Source: Ifrita kowaldi
Taxonomy: Eukaryota; Chordata; Aves; Passeriformes; Cinclosomatidae
DNA length: 64,000 nucleotides
Direction: 5' to 3'
Assembly (NCBI GenBank): GCA_013398055.1
Contig: VZRS01011948.1
Location: forward strand, 1 to 64,000
In this document: positions 22,746 to 34,800 of the stretch, piece by piece
How positions within the stretch are numbered: the stretch's first letter is position 1
Layout: each line of letters opens with the position of its first letter
Notes under the pieces: generated by a model
Told to the model about the DNA's origin: nothing
The model's input: only the letters and a program-made list of their open reading frames with translations
Database searches by the model: none
Translations under genes and position numbers: made by a program

Positions 22746-25395
22746 ATCTGGCAAAGTTCATCAGGGTGTATTTTCCTCAAGTGCTGCCTTGCCAGTTTGG
22801 CAGTCCCTGTGTGACACAGACCACACTGGGCTGGGAATCCTCCTCCAGCACCAGCACTTTCTGGAAAGCCAGGACTCCAAAGTTCCCCAAAGTCCAGACT
22901 TTCCCAAAGATGGTTTCAGACTGGCCCTCAGCTGAGAGCTGAGATGTTTGGGCAGGCCAGAGGATGGGTGGTATTTGAGCTTCTTTGATTCCTGGAATGT
23001 TTAGAGAACGCAGGATAAAAGAGGAATCTCAGGTTCTCTTATTCCATGAACTGCAGCAACCCAGGCATTTATTTGCAATTTCACTCTTACATTGTGGGGC
23101 GGGAAGGGAACGAGATGTTCCCAAAGCTGGTGCCAGTTCAGTCCTTCCCCTTTTCCCTTCATCTCCGGGATCCCAGCAAGGCCTATTCTCACCATTATTG
23201 GAGTTTTTCCCCTTGCACAACTGACATTTTTCTATGACTGGAGCTTGGCAAACTCTCCACAGCAAACATTTAGTCATAGATCGAGTTTCTGGCTGCAGAA
23301 ACCCGGCGGTTCATCATCCAAGATCAGTGGATGCTGGTGACTGATGTAGCTCCGTTTGTGTGAGCACACTCCAAATATTCCTCAGAGCAGTCATTTGTTT
23401 CTTGTTTTACATCACCAGAAACCGATGGTGCATATCAATGAGGTCTTGTCTCGTCGACCAGGTGACTTCAAAATACACCAGACACTTTCCAAAGGTCAGG
23501 AGGAACTGATGATTCAGTGCTAGAGATACCCACTTTCTGTTTTGATAAACATTGATGCAAACAAAAATTCCTCCTGCTGTTAATGACTCAGCAAAAAAAA
23601 AAAAAAAAAAAAAGAAAACTAAATCAAAAAGAAAAACCCAAAATACATGGATTTAGTTGTCTTTTCTTTCTTTTTCCCTTAGGGAAGAGAAATTTATTTT
23701 TATAAGAGTCAGCTGACCCTGCCTATGACTTTGTAACCCCCTCTGGGATCTCCTCACCCCTCTGGGCCCTATAAATCTCTCATGTCTCTGAATAGGGTTT
23801 TTAATTTCAATTTGCCTCCACTCTGACACACATAACCAACTTCCAGAGAAGTTAAAGCAAACCTGGCAGTGAGGGATCACAGCTCCTGAATATAGCAGCA
23901 GTCAGTGAATGAAAACATGCATCTCCTCACACATCCCACCACTCCTCCTCTCACTTGAGGCTTTGAACTGAAAGAGAAAGGGCATCCTTTAAAAAATAAA
24001 GCAGCTCTCCCTGCACAGGCTGATTTTATTCTATTACTTTGCCAGATGGAGAAAACCCTGACAAAGCAGCACTAAGCTGCTCAGCCCCAGGCTTTTTAAT
24101 ACCTCTGGGTAAAGAAATCTGGCCTCTACCCCATTGCCTCTGAGGAATAAGAATAAATTATAGCCAGAAAGAGAGCCCATTAATAGTGGCCAATTTCCCC
24201 ATCAGTTACAAAAATGTTCAAGAGCTTTCACTGAAGCAAGGCCCTCAGCCAGGCAGACTCCAAGTCACTCCATTCTTTCATCCCTTTTCCTTCTTTATTT
24301 TTTTTTCCCTAAGTTTTTTGAAGCAGGTCATTTTGACAACAAAACTGCACTTAAAAAAATATCCAGGCTGGTCTTTCTCACGAGGATGTGTCATTCCAGC
24401 AGCATCTGGAGCAATTCCCTGTGGGGAACAGCTCTGTTTGCAGCAGGAGGGTCCTGGCTCTGCCCAGGAGCATCTCCTGGGGAGCCACACCTCGCTCTGG
24501 TTCCCCACCACAGGGCCCAGCCCAGGAGAGGGGAGGGATCCTAAAAGCACTGAAGTCATGGAGAAATTGTGACAATTCCTCCCCTGGTCCTCAAATGTGG
24601 CAAATGTGGGGTTTTCTGTGCCTGTGTGTGATTGCCAACTCCACCAGACACAGGGAGCAGCACCAATCCCACAGCTCTGCTCTGTGAAGGGTTTGGATCC
24701 TTCCCAGACACTGAGAAAGCTGCACTCTTAATCTGATATCTGCTTGGCCATGGGGCATCCATAGGATTTATCCATAATCTTGGTTGATAGGGAAAAAAAA
24801 CCTATTATTGGCTTAGTCTGTTGTTAATTACTGTAGAAATTTTTAGCAGGGACTTCAACAGCAGTCAAGCTGATGTAACACATTTCCATCCCAGCTCACC
24901 CGGGGGCAGCAACCCGAAGTCTGATCAGGTTTAACATCAGAGATCACAGAGCTGGAGCCGAGCTGTGAAGACTTTGAAACCACGAGTGCAATCAGATTTC
25001 ACAAGGCTCGGTGACACCTCCCATGAAATTGGCCCCAACCCAAACTCCTCAAAGCTCAGCTCTGAAAATTAGGCCACGGCTTATCTGACACAGATTCATT
25101 GTTCACGGAGGGACTTTCACATTCACTTCTGGGTTTGTTTTGTTTTTCTCTCAGCACAAGGGAAAAACATCCCAGTCATTTAGAGAGAAATCCCTTCCTG
25201 TGCCAAGGGCCTGCCAGGGGCTGCTGGCAACCTAAAAATGCACAGAGGTCCCTATTTAAAGATCCCACTTGGATCAATAGGGCATTGACCTTCCGTGCAC
25301 AACTGCCTGACTCTGCACTGCTCTGATCCATCCAGATTCCTTGGGAGAACAAGCAGCAGTCTGCAAAATCCTTGGCTGATTGCTCAGGCTCTCAA

Positions 25396-25436
<41 letters not shown>

Positions 25437-26794
25437 TGTTGTTATTGTTGTTATTATTATTCATAATGTTACTAGATAGAAAAATTCAAAGCAGCTCCAC
25501 TGTTTCCAGCACCCTATCCTGAAGATAACGTAAGAAAGGGACTGCTCAACACAAATAAGTATCCTAAAAAGCAAAATAAATAAGAAACTTTTATTTTTGG
25601 GACCTTAAAGCAGGTCTTTAAAAAGTGGAAGTGATACAACTTGTGCTTGGTGCGAACAGCAAGAGAAAACCTCGGAGCAAAGACAGCTTCTGGAGGGAGA
25701 ATGACTGAAATAAATGCAAATTCTGATGAGCAACACTTGGGGCAGCAGGAGCTGCATGTAGTGATCTCAAAACCTCCTCCAGCCTCCGCTTTTAATGGTT
25801 TTAATTGGCTCAGTTTCAAGGAACGTGAGGATACAGGGTCTTGGGAAAATGTTTTGGAAGAGCACATTCTGCAGTCAGACCTGGAACCCCCAGCCCCCAC
25901 GGTTTAAATTTCCAGTTTTTCGTTTCACTGCTGATCCCAGGCACTTGAAGAGTTGGGCTGGGGGAGAGGGTGAAGCCCCAAGAAGGACAGCATGGCACTG
26001 TCTAAAATTCAGGCTCAAGGAGAAATTCAGGTGCTTCCAAGGAGAGGGAAGGTTGTGAGACCCCAGAGCTCGATGCTTCCATGGGGGCAGAGCCTTGTCC
26101 ATGCTCAGCATTCCCCAGGACTGCAGCAGCCTCACTGCTCTGCTGCAATCAGGGATGTTGCACACCAGGAGTGAAGCCATCAGTTTTTCCTGAGTTGCCA
26201 TATCCTGCAGTCCTGACATTCCATTTCCCTTCATGTCAACAGCTTCTAAATTTAGGCTCTCTAATTCCTTCTAAGAGCCAGTGGGAAACAGGAAGCTCCA
26301 GGTGAGTCAGAGCACCCAAAATAGCTGCCCAGAAAAGCCAGGCTCAGCTGCTGAATGAGTCTTTACTCAGTCCAGTCACCTCAGACTCAAAAGCCTCACT
26401 CAGTTCCAGATAAAGAAAAGATCATTTAATGTGTGGATTGATAATTTATGGCCACTTTCCAGGGATAATTTATGGACTGAGGCCTCCAAGCAGGACACGC
26501 TTGTGAGGTAAAACACAATGACAGCTGAGCAAGTTGGTAGATTTATGGGCACAAAAGAATAAGATTTGCCAGTTTAGGTCATTTTTATTCCACTTATTCC
26601 TTGGGCTCATCCAGACCTGACAGAGGGAGAGCCACATTTTGGAATTGAGCTCCAATTCAGCACTGGAAGTCATTTTTGAAGCTACTTTCCTCACGCAAAA
26701 CCGTGTAGTAAATATTTGACAATTTTTTTCATTCCTTCAGTTTGTATATTTTTAATTTCCTTGGGTTTTCATCATTCTGCTTCTTCCTCTCTTT
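22746..26794. other. Intergenic DNA downstream of TNFSF8
   Basis: No gene recognised. Contains a poly(A) stretch at 23593-23613 and a TTA-type microsatellite at 25395-25462. Open frames are short and unrelated to known families as far as I can tell. Confidence 0.7.
25395..25462 (+). repeat. (TTA)n microsatellite
   Basis: About 15 uninterrupted TTA units followed by a degraded TTG/TTA segment. Confidence 0.95.
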
Positions 26795-27108
26795 GCTTCT
26801 ACTTTTATGTCTCTATTTTTGTATGGAAGTGGATGGAAAAGGAGATCAAACATAAGGTAAAGGGGAAAAAGGAAAGAAAGCGGAGTGTGAAGAATTGGGG
26901 AAAAATACCCAGTACTGTTGGAACAGTTAAATGAGCTCCAAGAAGCTCTGACTCCAAGGATGTGAGGGAAATGTGACTCCAAGGCCAGGTTGGACAGGGC
27001 TTGGAGCAACCTGGGATAGTGGAAGGTGTCTCTGCCCATGGAATGAGGGGAATGAGATGAGCTTTAAGGTCTCTTCCAACCCAAACCAGTCTGGAATCCT
27101 TTGATTCC
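26795..27108 (+). mobile_element. Hybrid CR1-containing repeat, sense arm
   Basis: The right part (from about 26980) is a normal sense CR1 3' end ending near ctggaatcctttgattcc. The left ~180 bp (around gtggatggaaaaggagatca) is not ordinary CR1 sequence, yet it recurs in reverse at 27703-28020. Confidence 0.75.
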
Positions 27109-27702
27109 AACATCCACACCGATCACAATCTGAAATTGGCAATTTCTGCATCCTGTGCTTTAGAGGAAGAAGTTTAATGCTGAAAAATGCTAATTATATG
27201 CACTTTTAAAATACTTTCTATCAATGTAACTCCAGGGGCTTCAACCAAGTTCCTCAAGCTTGAGAGTGGTGGCAGAGCAGGACTTTTGCCTCTGGCAGGC
27301 AGAATTCTGAGCAGTGTTGCAGAGCCTTTCTATCTAAAGGGTATTTTTCGTGTTTAAACCCAGCTGTGTTGTTCACTGGGACTTTAGCAATGACATCTAG
27401 GAAATGCCAAAACAAATGAAACTGTGTTGTGTTAATTATTGCAGTTTAAATACTGAGGGCACAGGTGCTTTCCTGAATAAACACACCTGGTTCAGAGCAC
27501 AGTGGTGAGAGCATCTTTAATTATCTTCAGACAAACCACAGGGCAGATTTTAGGGTAGAGACAGGCACGGGTTGATCCTGCAGCCCAAGAAACACAAATA
27601 TTCCTTATGGGAAGGGAATTCCTGGTGCTGGACCACAGAGCCCTTTGGACAACTGCTTGGGCTGAGGGCTGCAGGGGGGATCTGCCCTTCTCCATAAAGC
27701 TG

Positions 27703-28020
27703 TGAGAGAATCCCAGAATCCCAGAAAGGTTTGGGTTGGAAGGGAACTTAAAGCTCATCTCATTCCCCCCTTTCCATGGGCAGGGACACCTTCCACTATC
27801 CCAGGGTGCTCCAAGCCCTGTTCAACCTGGCCTTGGAGCCACATTCCCTCACATCCTTGGAGCCAGAGCTCTTGTAGAGCTCATTTAACTGTTCAAACAG
27901 CTGGGGGTTTTTTCCCAGTTCTCCACACTTTGCTTTCTTTCCTTTTTCTCTCTTCACCTTATGTCTGATTTCCTTTTCCCATCCACTTTTATGCAAAAAC
28001 AGAGATGGAAATACAGAAGC
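27703..28020 (-). mobile_element. Hybrid CR1-containing repeat, antisense arm
   Basis: Reverse complement of 26795-27108 at roughly 85% identity by eye. It covers both the CR1 tail and the unusual ~180-bp segment. It abuts another antisense CR1 fragment at 28021. Confidence 0.75.
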
Positions 28021-28215
28021 ACCTTCCACTATCCCAGGCTGCTCCAAGCCCTGTCCAGCCTGGCCTTGGGCACTTCCAGGGATCCAGGGGCAGCCACAGC
28101 TTCTCTGGGCACTCTGTGCCAGGGCCTCCCCACCCTCATGGGGAGGAATTTCTTCCCAATATCCCACCTAAATTTCCCCTCTGCCAGCTTAAAGCCATTC
28201 CCCTGCCCTGTCGCT
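28021..28215 (-). mobile_element. CR1 fragment, antisense, lacking its terminal ~60 bp
   Basis: Starts mid-element at accttccactatcccaggct and continues through the antisense blocks to gcttaaagccattcccctgc. The missing 3' end is replaced by the hybrid element to the left. Confidence 0.8.
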
Positions 28216-28293
28216 ACAGGCTCAGGTTGGACTCGATGATCTCAGAGGTCTTTTCCACCTAATTGATTCTGTCATTCCTTGTGGTTCTGTGAT
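28216..28293 (+). mobile_element. CR1 3' terminus, sense
   Basis: Contains ggttggactcgatgatctca, then gaggtcttttccacct and an attctgtcattcc/ttctgtgattc tail in sense. It joins directly to an antisense CR1, making an opposed pair. Confidence 0.75.
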
Positions 28294-28705
28294 TCATTGA
28301 AGGGCTGCAGAGATGTTTGCGGGGTCTCCCAGAGCTTGGCAGGTTTTTGGTTTTCTCCCACGAGGGTAAAACATCGGTATGAAGATTTATGATTGAAACA
28401 GCTCAGCTGAGTGCTAGTCCAAGTTCTGGAATTCACTCCTGGAAAGAGCTCATACTTTTTCTGTGACGCAGAGGAACACTTCAGTGCAGACCTCACTCCC
28501 AGCAGGTGTTTAATAGCAACCAAGAGGCTCTGCAAATACACAACCACTTAAATTCTGGAGTGGCTTTAAGCAGGAACAGTCCCCGTGCAGGAGTTCAGGT
28601 GCCAGAGCAGCCCAGCGTCACGGCGCTGTATCAACATTTGAGTAAGACACCTTTGTTTAGTGCCAGTCCTTTCAATGAGTCACTTGATCTTTGCCTTCAG
28701 CTTTG

Positions 28706-28885
28706 ATCATGGAAGCACTGAATGGTGTGGGCTGGAAAAGTCCTTAAAGGTCATCTCATTCCACTGCATTCCATGGGCAGGGACACCTTCCACTATCCCG
28801 GGCTGCTCCAGCCTGGCCTTGGACACTCGCAGGGATCCAGGGGCAGCCACAGCTTCTCTGAGCACCCTGTGCTGATCCTTCACTA
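28706..28885 (-). mobile_element. CR1 3' end, antisense
   Basis: Shows tccatgggcagggacacctt, actatcccgggctgctccag and agggatccaggggcagccac in antisense order. Confidence 0.82.
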
Positions 28886-29438
28886 CAAAACACATTAGGG
28901 GGGTTCTGAAATCCAAATAACTTCATTTTAAAGGGTGCAAAACTCACTAAGCAACAAGGACTTCAGCGTGCATTTTGTTTAGGTGTCACATAAATTCACT
29001 CAAAGGATAGCAAGACAAGGGTAAAAGAATTCTTAGAGTAATTTTTGTTTAAAAAAAATTAAATAAAACTGAAAAGAAAACTGCAGTAACTATGAAGAAG
29101 AAAACACAACAGACCTGACTCATTCTATAAGTCCTCTTAAGTTAAATTCCACGAAGATTAGACAAAGTAACTTCCTTCTTGTAAAAGACAAATTAGAAAA
29201 TAACCTTATTCATTATCCCCCCCCAGGAGGTACATGCCATGTCCAATTCCAAATATTTTTCTTGTCTGTTTTTAATTTCCAGTCAGAGATTTGCTTTCCT
29301 GAAGGAAGGATGTGATTTACGGAAGCAGCTTCAGCAGGATGTTACTGTCAACGGTGCATTTCAGCAGCAGCACTGCCAGCTGAAGGCTGAGCCTTTCAGA
29401 AGTGAAGTGAAACTGGTTTAGGCACTGCAGGGGAAAGC

Positions 29439-29484
29439 AAAACCTGCTGGTCTTGAGCCAAAACCTGCTGGTCTTGAGCCAAAA
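29439..29484 (+). repeat. 21-bp tandem duplication beside the LTR-like element
   Basis: Two exact copies of a unit containing aaaacctgctggtcttgagc, followed by a partial third. Confidence 0.9.
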
Positions 29485-29521
29485 CTAGGAGTATCCAGCA
29501 GGGAAAGGGCAAGGCCTGTTC

Positions 29522-29952
29522 TGATGCCTTTTGCTGGTCTTAAAATCAAGAATCAAACACGGTTAGAAGGGGGAAAAGGGATTTTTACCTCAGCATTTAT
29601 TTTAAGGATCCTTAGGTGCACCACGTCCAGGTGGAATGCACCCAAATGCACCCTGCAATGCACACCCACGATAGAACAGGTATCTCATTACAGGTGTCAC
29701 TAATTAGCACATCTATCAAAGATTCCCCAATGAGAGGCTCGAGTGAGCCCCCCTCCTCAAGGAACCTTCCCCTGGATGGTTCTGTCTTAGTTTACAAAAT
29801 GTGTTCTGGAGAGGCCCTTGGGGTTTGCGGCTTCTAAGATCTCCTAGCTTAACAAAATGCATCTAAGAATGTAGACTAAAAACCACTAAGAATATAAAAA
29901 GTTATAAAAAGGTATATAAAAGGGGTATAAAAGAAAAGGCAAAAAATCATCA
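29522..29952 (-). mobile_element. Putative solo LTR (copy 1)
   Basis: A 431-bp repeat whose reverse complement starts TGATGATTTTTTGCC and ends GGCATCA, i.e. TG...CA ends with a 5-bp terminal inverted repeat. In that orientation it has an AATAAA near its 3' end. A second copy lies at 47861-48313 in the opposite orientation. No coding interior and no clear target duplication were seen. An LTR of an endogenous retrovirus-like element is the best guess; another interspersed repeat class is possible. Confidence 0.5.
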
Positions 29953-31607
29953 TGGCTTCAGTCCCGTTCCCCATCCCATCCCACCAGGAGATCCCCTGGA
30001 GCTCTGACAGGAGATGTCTCAGCTCTTCTGGCCATGCTGCATCAAGAGAGATCCCACTAAAAACTCACCACTCCCACCTCCTGAGGCGCAATAAGCACAG
30101 ACTAATTAATTATTCAGCAGTGTGAAGGGGAAATCACTCATCTGGGTTGCTTTGAATTGGTGACCTTTAGGTCAGGGTGAGCCATCACTGCTTGGCTTTC
30201 CTCACTGTGTCCCCCAAACAGAAATGACTCACAGCCCTCACCCGAGGTCATATAGCTGATTTTGTTCCACTTTGAAAGTTTTCCCTCCTCTTGCATCCTG
30301 AACCATCCACAAAAACAAGGGAAAACACATAAATCCAGGGATCTGTAACCCAACCGCTCAGAGAGGAAGCTCGAGGATGAAAGAGAAAACAACGAAACCC
30401 GGTGTGAAAAGCAGCCTGGGAGATAACTCAGCTAATCTCATTTCATGCCTCTTAAAGGGTTCCTAGAAACTTTCTATTTTTACCATTCTTCCCAAATCCT
30501 GTCAAGTGGGCAAAGTGAGTGCATTGAACAGCGCTCACTCCAACACATAATCCAGGAAAGGAAAATCCACTCCCATCCATTAGCAGGAATCTTCTAACAG
30601 GAAGGAAGTTTTCCTCTGATGATTTTTAGAAGTTTGTAGGCTGCACTTTGTTTACATTCCAGGATTCTAAAATAGCCTGAGCCCACTCAGACCAAACAAC
30701 CCCTTTATCCCCTTTTAATGGGGACCTGTATTACTGAATATGTTCACTCGTATCATTCCTGATTTTGTTTTTTCCAGAAAGATCAGTGTCCAAAGGGGAA
30801 GAAAGATATTTGTTTCCCCACTCTGCATTAGCAAATGCCCATTGGAGAATGAAAATGAACAGTTTATGTTGAAGACAAAAGGGAATATCACAGAAAAGAA
30901 ACTGAAACCAACATTTTTTTGGTTTTTTTCCCAAAGCTCAGCCCCACGAGGAAAACCAATGTCCCAGAAAGTGCAAACCACGAATTTTTGCACCAAGACA
31001 CCATTTTTTCTCACTTTTTTCTGGAAAGTACCAGTTTCACTGGAGCTTGTATCAACAGGGGTTGCTAAGAGCATGGTTGGAATTTCTGATCAAAACCACA
31101 GAAAGACCAAGGCATCAACATAAAATATCCAGGGGATTTGGCTCTTCCCAGAGGCAGGAGGGGCTGCAAAGCTTCACTCCAGGTCCCTGGGCCCAGCAGG
31201 CCTTGCTACCACCACAGCATAGCCCTGCTCAAATTCCTGCTAATTAACACAGGGATGTGACCGTGGTTAAGAACACCCTGCTGGGGTGTCCCTCTCCTTG
31301 GCTGCAGCGTTGGAGCTTCATTGCTAATAACAGATTTTTAAAAATCCTTAAAATGCTAAGGAAGAACCTCAGTGCTGGAAACAGAATCTGGGAGCTGCTG
31401 CTGGGGATGGTCCAGTAAAACTCCTCTGCTGGAAGGGTTGGTGGTCCAAAACTCCCTGATTTCCCCCAAGGAAACCAGAATGCCTTATCTCTGTACCAGA
31501 GGCCTAATAAATTAGTGTTGGTTATTTGTTTTGGGGGTTTGAGAGAAAAGCTCTGGAGAGAGTTCCTGAAGAGCTGCAAATACTTACCACACACAGGAGG
31601 AATTTTT

Positions 31608-31815
31608 ATAGAATCAGAGGATATCCTGAGCCACTGGATCATCAGTCCAGCTCCTGGCCCTGCACAGACCCCCCAACAACCCCACCCTGGGCATCCCTGG
31701 CAGCGCTGTCCAAACGCTCCTGGAGTTCTGGCAGCCTTGGGGCCCAGTGCCCAGCACCCTCTGGGGGAAGAACCTTTCCCTGATATCAACCTAAACCTCC
31801 CCAGACTCAGAATTT
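31608..31815 (-). mobile_element. CR1 fragment, antisense
   Basis: Contains tagaatcagaggatatcctg, ctcctggccctgcacagacc and agcaccctctgggggaagaa, the order of an antisense CR1 of the 17970-18757 subfamily, with small deletions. Confidence 0.8.
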
Positions 31816-34800
31816 ACAGTCCATACTTGTTGGAGTGTTCTGGACAAGCCCATCACTCCCCAGAGGAGGTTGTGCCATCCTTCCAGTGTTGTTCCAAACA
31901 TGCACTCAGAGCAGCACCCAGAACAGCACCGGGCAGCCAAGAGTGCTCACCTTCCCTAAAACACTGATTTTCCAGCTCTGCCTCACTGTTTTGTTGTCAC
32001 CAGGCTCTTACTCATCCCTTAAAAACAAAGGAATCCCTGGAAAACATGTGCTAGGCCTTTTCTTTGGTATTTTCTCTCACCACAGAGAAAAGCAGGAAGT
32101 GCAAGGTGTTGGCCAGTGCTTCCTCTTTCCATTCCCTGGAGTCCTTTTCTCTCCTACATTGATTTTCCATGTTCCAGCTGCACTCTGTGACCTTCCCTCC
32201 GGCACCTTGGGGAGGGTCACAGCACTGAGAGGCATCTTGAAAACACAGCCAGACACAAACTCAGTAGTGGAAGGGCACTGGGACACCACTGCCCGCTTCC
32301 TCTTCTCACAAGAAACTCTTGTGGGAGTTGGAGAAAGAAGAAAACTGTTTTGCAAGTTGAAGAGAATGATCTGTCATCTTGGCAGAGCCCGGAGTGGATT
32401 TTGCCTGGGGTTTTCCAAGGAGGCTGAAAGAGTGATTGTACAGCTTGCTTAGAAACACACTGAGATCAGGACAGCAGCTACTTGAAATTATGGAATTCCT
32501 GATCATTCCCAGCTCTGCCACAGGCTCAGGACGGCTGTGCCCACACCAGCCTGAGGGCAGAGCTTGTCTCAGGTGTGGTGCTGGCGTGGGGCAGTCGCAG
32601 TGTGGGATGCTGGTGGGGTTGGGTGTGACAAATCCCACACCAGGAATGAAGCTGGGACCATCCAGGAATGAAGCTGGGACCATCCAGGAATGATCCAGGG
32701 AGCAGTGATGCTGCTCCAGGGCACACAGAGAGGCTGGCCAGGCTCTCCTGCAGGCAGGTGTTCTCCTGGCCCATGCTGAGGGTCACTTTTCCCTCCCAGC
32801 CCTCACTGACCTCACACCGTGTCCTGCTGCCTGTTCCTGGCTGTCCCTGCCATGGGACAACAAAGGGACAGTAAAGCTGGGCTCAGGATGCTCTGCAAGC
32901 TCCAGCAAGTCCAGGACAATGACTCTGAGCTGTCTTCATTTCGAGCTCTGCTGGAGCTTATCCCTGCTCTCAGCACCCTCCAAAAGCACTTGCTCACAAA
33001 ACGAGCTGCCATCCAAGAAAATACCTGCCCATATCCTCTCTGGGGTTTGTTTCCTGACCCACAATAAAACAGACCTAAACCACACTGAACATCACTCCAA
33101 CTCTCCACCATAAATGGATGCTCAGAAGCACGGGATTAATGTTCTCAGAGAAACTGGAAACGATGGCAGGTGCATTTGTAGAAAGCACAGAAGGCTTCCA
33201 AAGATGAGTTTTCACTATTGCACATATATGAACCACCCCTGTGGGATACAGCCCCAGGGACTAAAGGGATCCAAGGCAGTCCCCCCAGTGCTCCTGAGCA
33301 GGATCCAAATGCCGTGGAAGCACAATCCATTCAGCGTGGAAGTTTAGACTCAACATAGTTTGGAGGCTTTTCAACTGTACTTCACGTGTTGTATTATGCA
33401 CTTCAACCACAAACAGATGTCTTCCAGAGAAGCTTCATTCTGCTACTGTCTTCAGTTCTCAGACTGAAAATGAAATTTCAGTGCATTCCTCTGTTCCAAA
33501 TGTTGCTCTTAGTCACGATTTCTCATTTTCAGAATGTTTTAGTTTACTTGAAATAATTTAATCCTGACAAGTGGGGTATTAGAGCTTAGGACTCATTATA
33601 TTGAGATAGAAGGAATGGTCAAAAAAAATCTAACCTTATGGTGGAAAATAATTGTCTGTCTCATATAATGGAAAGTCAAATCCTTTTCTAATTATTTTCC
33701 AGCAAAGATTAAGAAAAATTAATCACAGGTCATAAGCAATCATCAACTCTCCTCAACTTCCCTTGGAAGTGCTGCCTGCCCTACACCTTGGAAATTATAT
33801 TTAGGCATTTATTCGTGTGCATTACTCTCATTGCTTTCATTTTTAGGATGAAAATGGACAAGTTCCCCTCCCTTCACTGCTCCCAGATACCAAGCACAAT
33901 TTCCCAGAAGAACCTATCTGAGATCCACACTCCCTCAACCTCCCAGAGCTGTGCCCTGGGATGGAGCTGCCACATTCCCTGTGCAGCCATCCCAATCCAG
34001 GCCCCCATCCAGTCTGCCAGAGCAGCATTCCCAGCCCATTCCCAGCTGAGACACAAACCCAGCACATTTTGTTTGGGGCAAGGCACTCATGAGGTCATAC
34101 AGCCTGATTTTCACAACAGCCAGGCCTGGACATCCCATGGCCATGGTGAGTCAGGGAAAACCCCTGGAACTGTACCTTTCCCCTCCCTCTGTCCCTGTCA
34201 CCACCCAGAGAATTTCTTAGGGACCTCTGGCACTTCTCCCAGTGCTGTTGTGGCTCAAGGAGAGAGCTTTTAGCACTCTGCCCCTTTCCCAGCCAGCAGG
34301 AGCAGAGTGACAAACAGAGGTGCAAGGTTAAGGGGCAAATCTTCACCAAACCAAAGAGATGCTACAGGTTTCCAAATAAACCAACGAAAACCCCAGGCTC
34401 TGATTCATCCAGCAACTCGTTTTGGTGGGGAATGGGAGGAAATCACTCAAGGCAGAGCAAAGGGCAGTGATTTTACAGATGTTTTATCAAGCATTGAGGC
34501 AGTCAGCACCTATCACAATTCAACAGCAAGGTTTTGGTGGCAACTTGCTCAGCATGCAGGAGAGACCACTGTGAATCTGTCCAGAATCTTGGATCATCTC
34601 AGTGATGGAAAGAGGCCTGTGACCAAGTCTTGTGCAAGTGGAAGCTGTGGTTGATCACAGGCAATGCAAAACCCTGTGGTAACATTTGATATTACCTGGT
34701 ACTCTCCTGCTAAAAGCAAAACTGACCTGGGGATGAGTCTCATAGACAGGAGCCAGCAAGTGCTGCTCAGTCTGATAATTGGTTGATTAAATCTGTTCAG

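Larger units (their letters stand above)
28886..31607. other. Intergenic DNA around the first LTR-like repeat
   Basis: Apart from the 21-bp duplication and the LTR-like repeat, no gene or repeat is recognised here. Confidence 0.65.

Noticed and set aside
31244..31789. 181-codon minus-strand open frame
   Set aside because: Its N-terminal half is sense translation of a CR1 3' end; the rest has no recognisable similarity.
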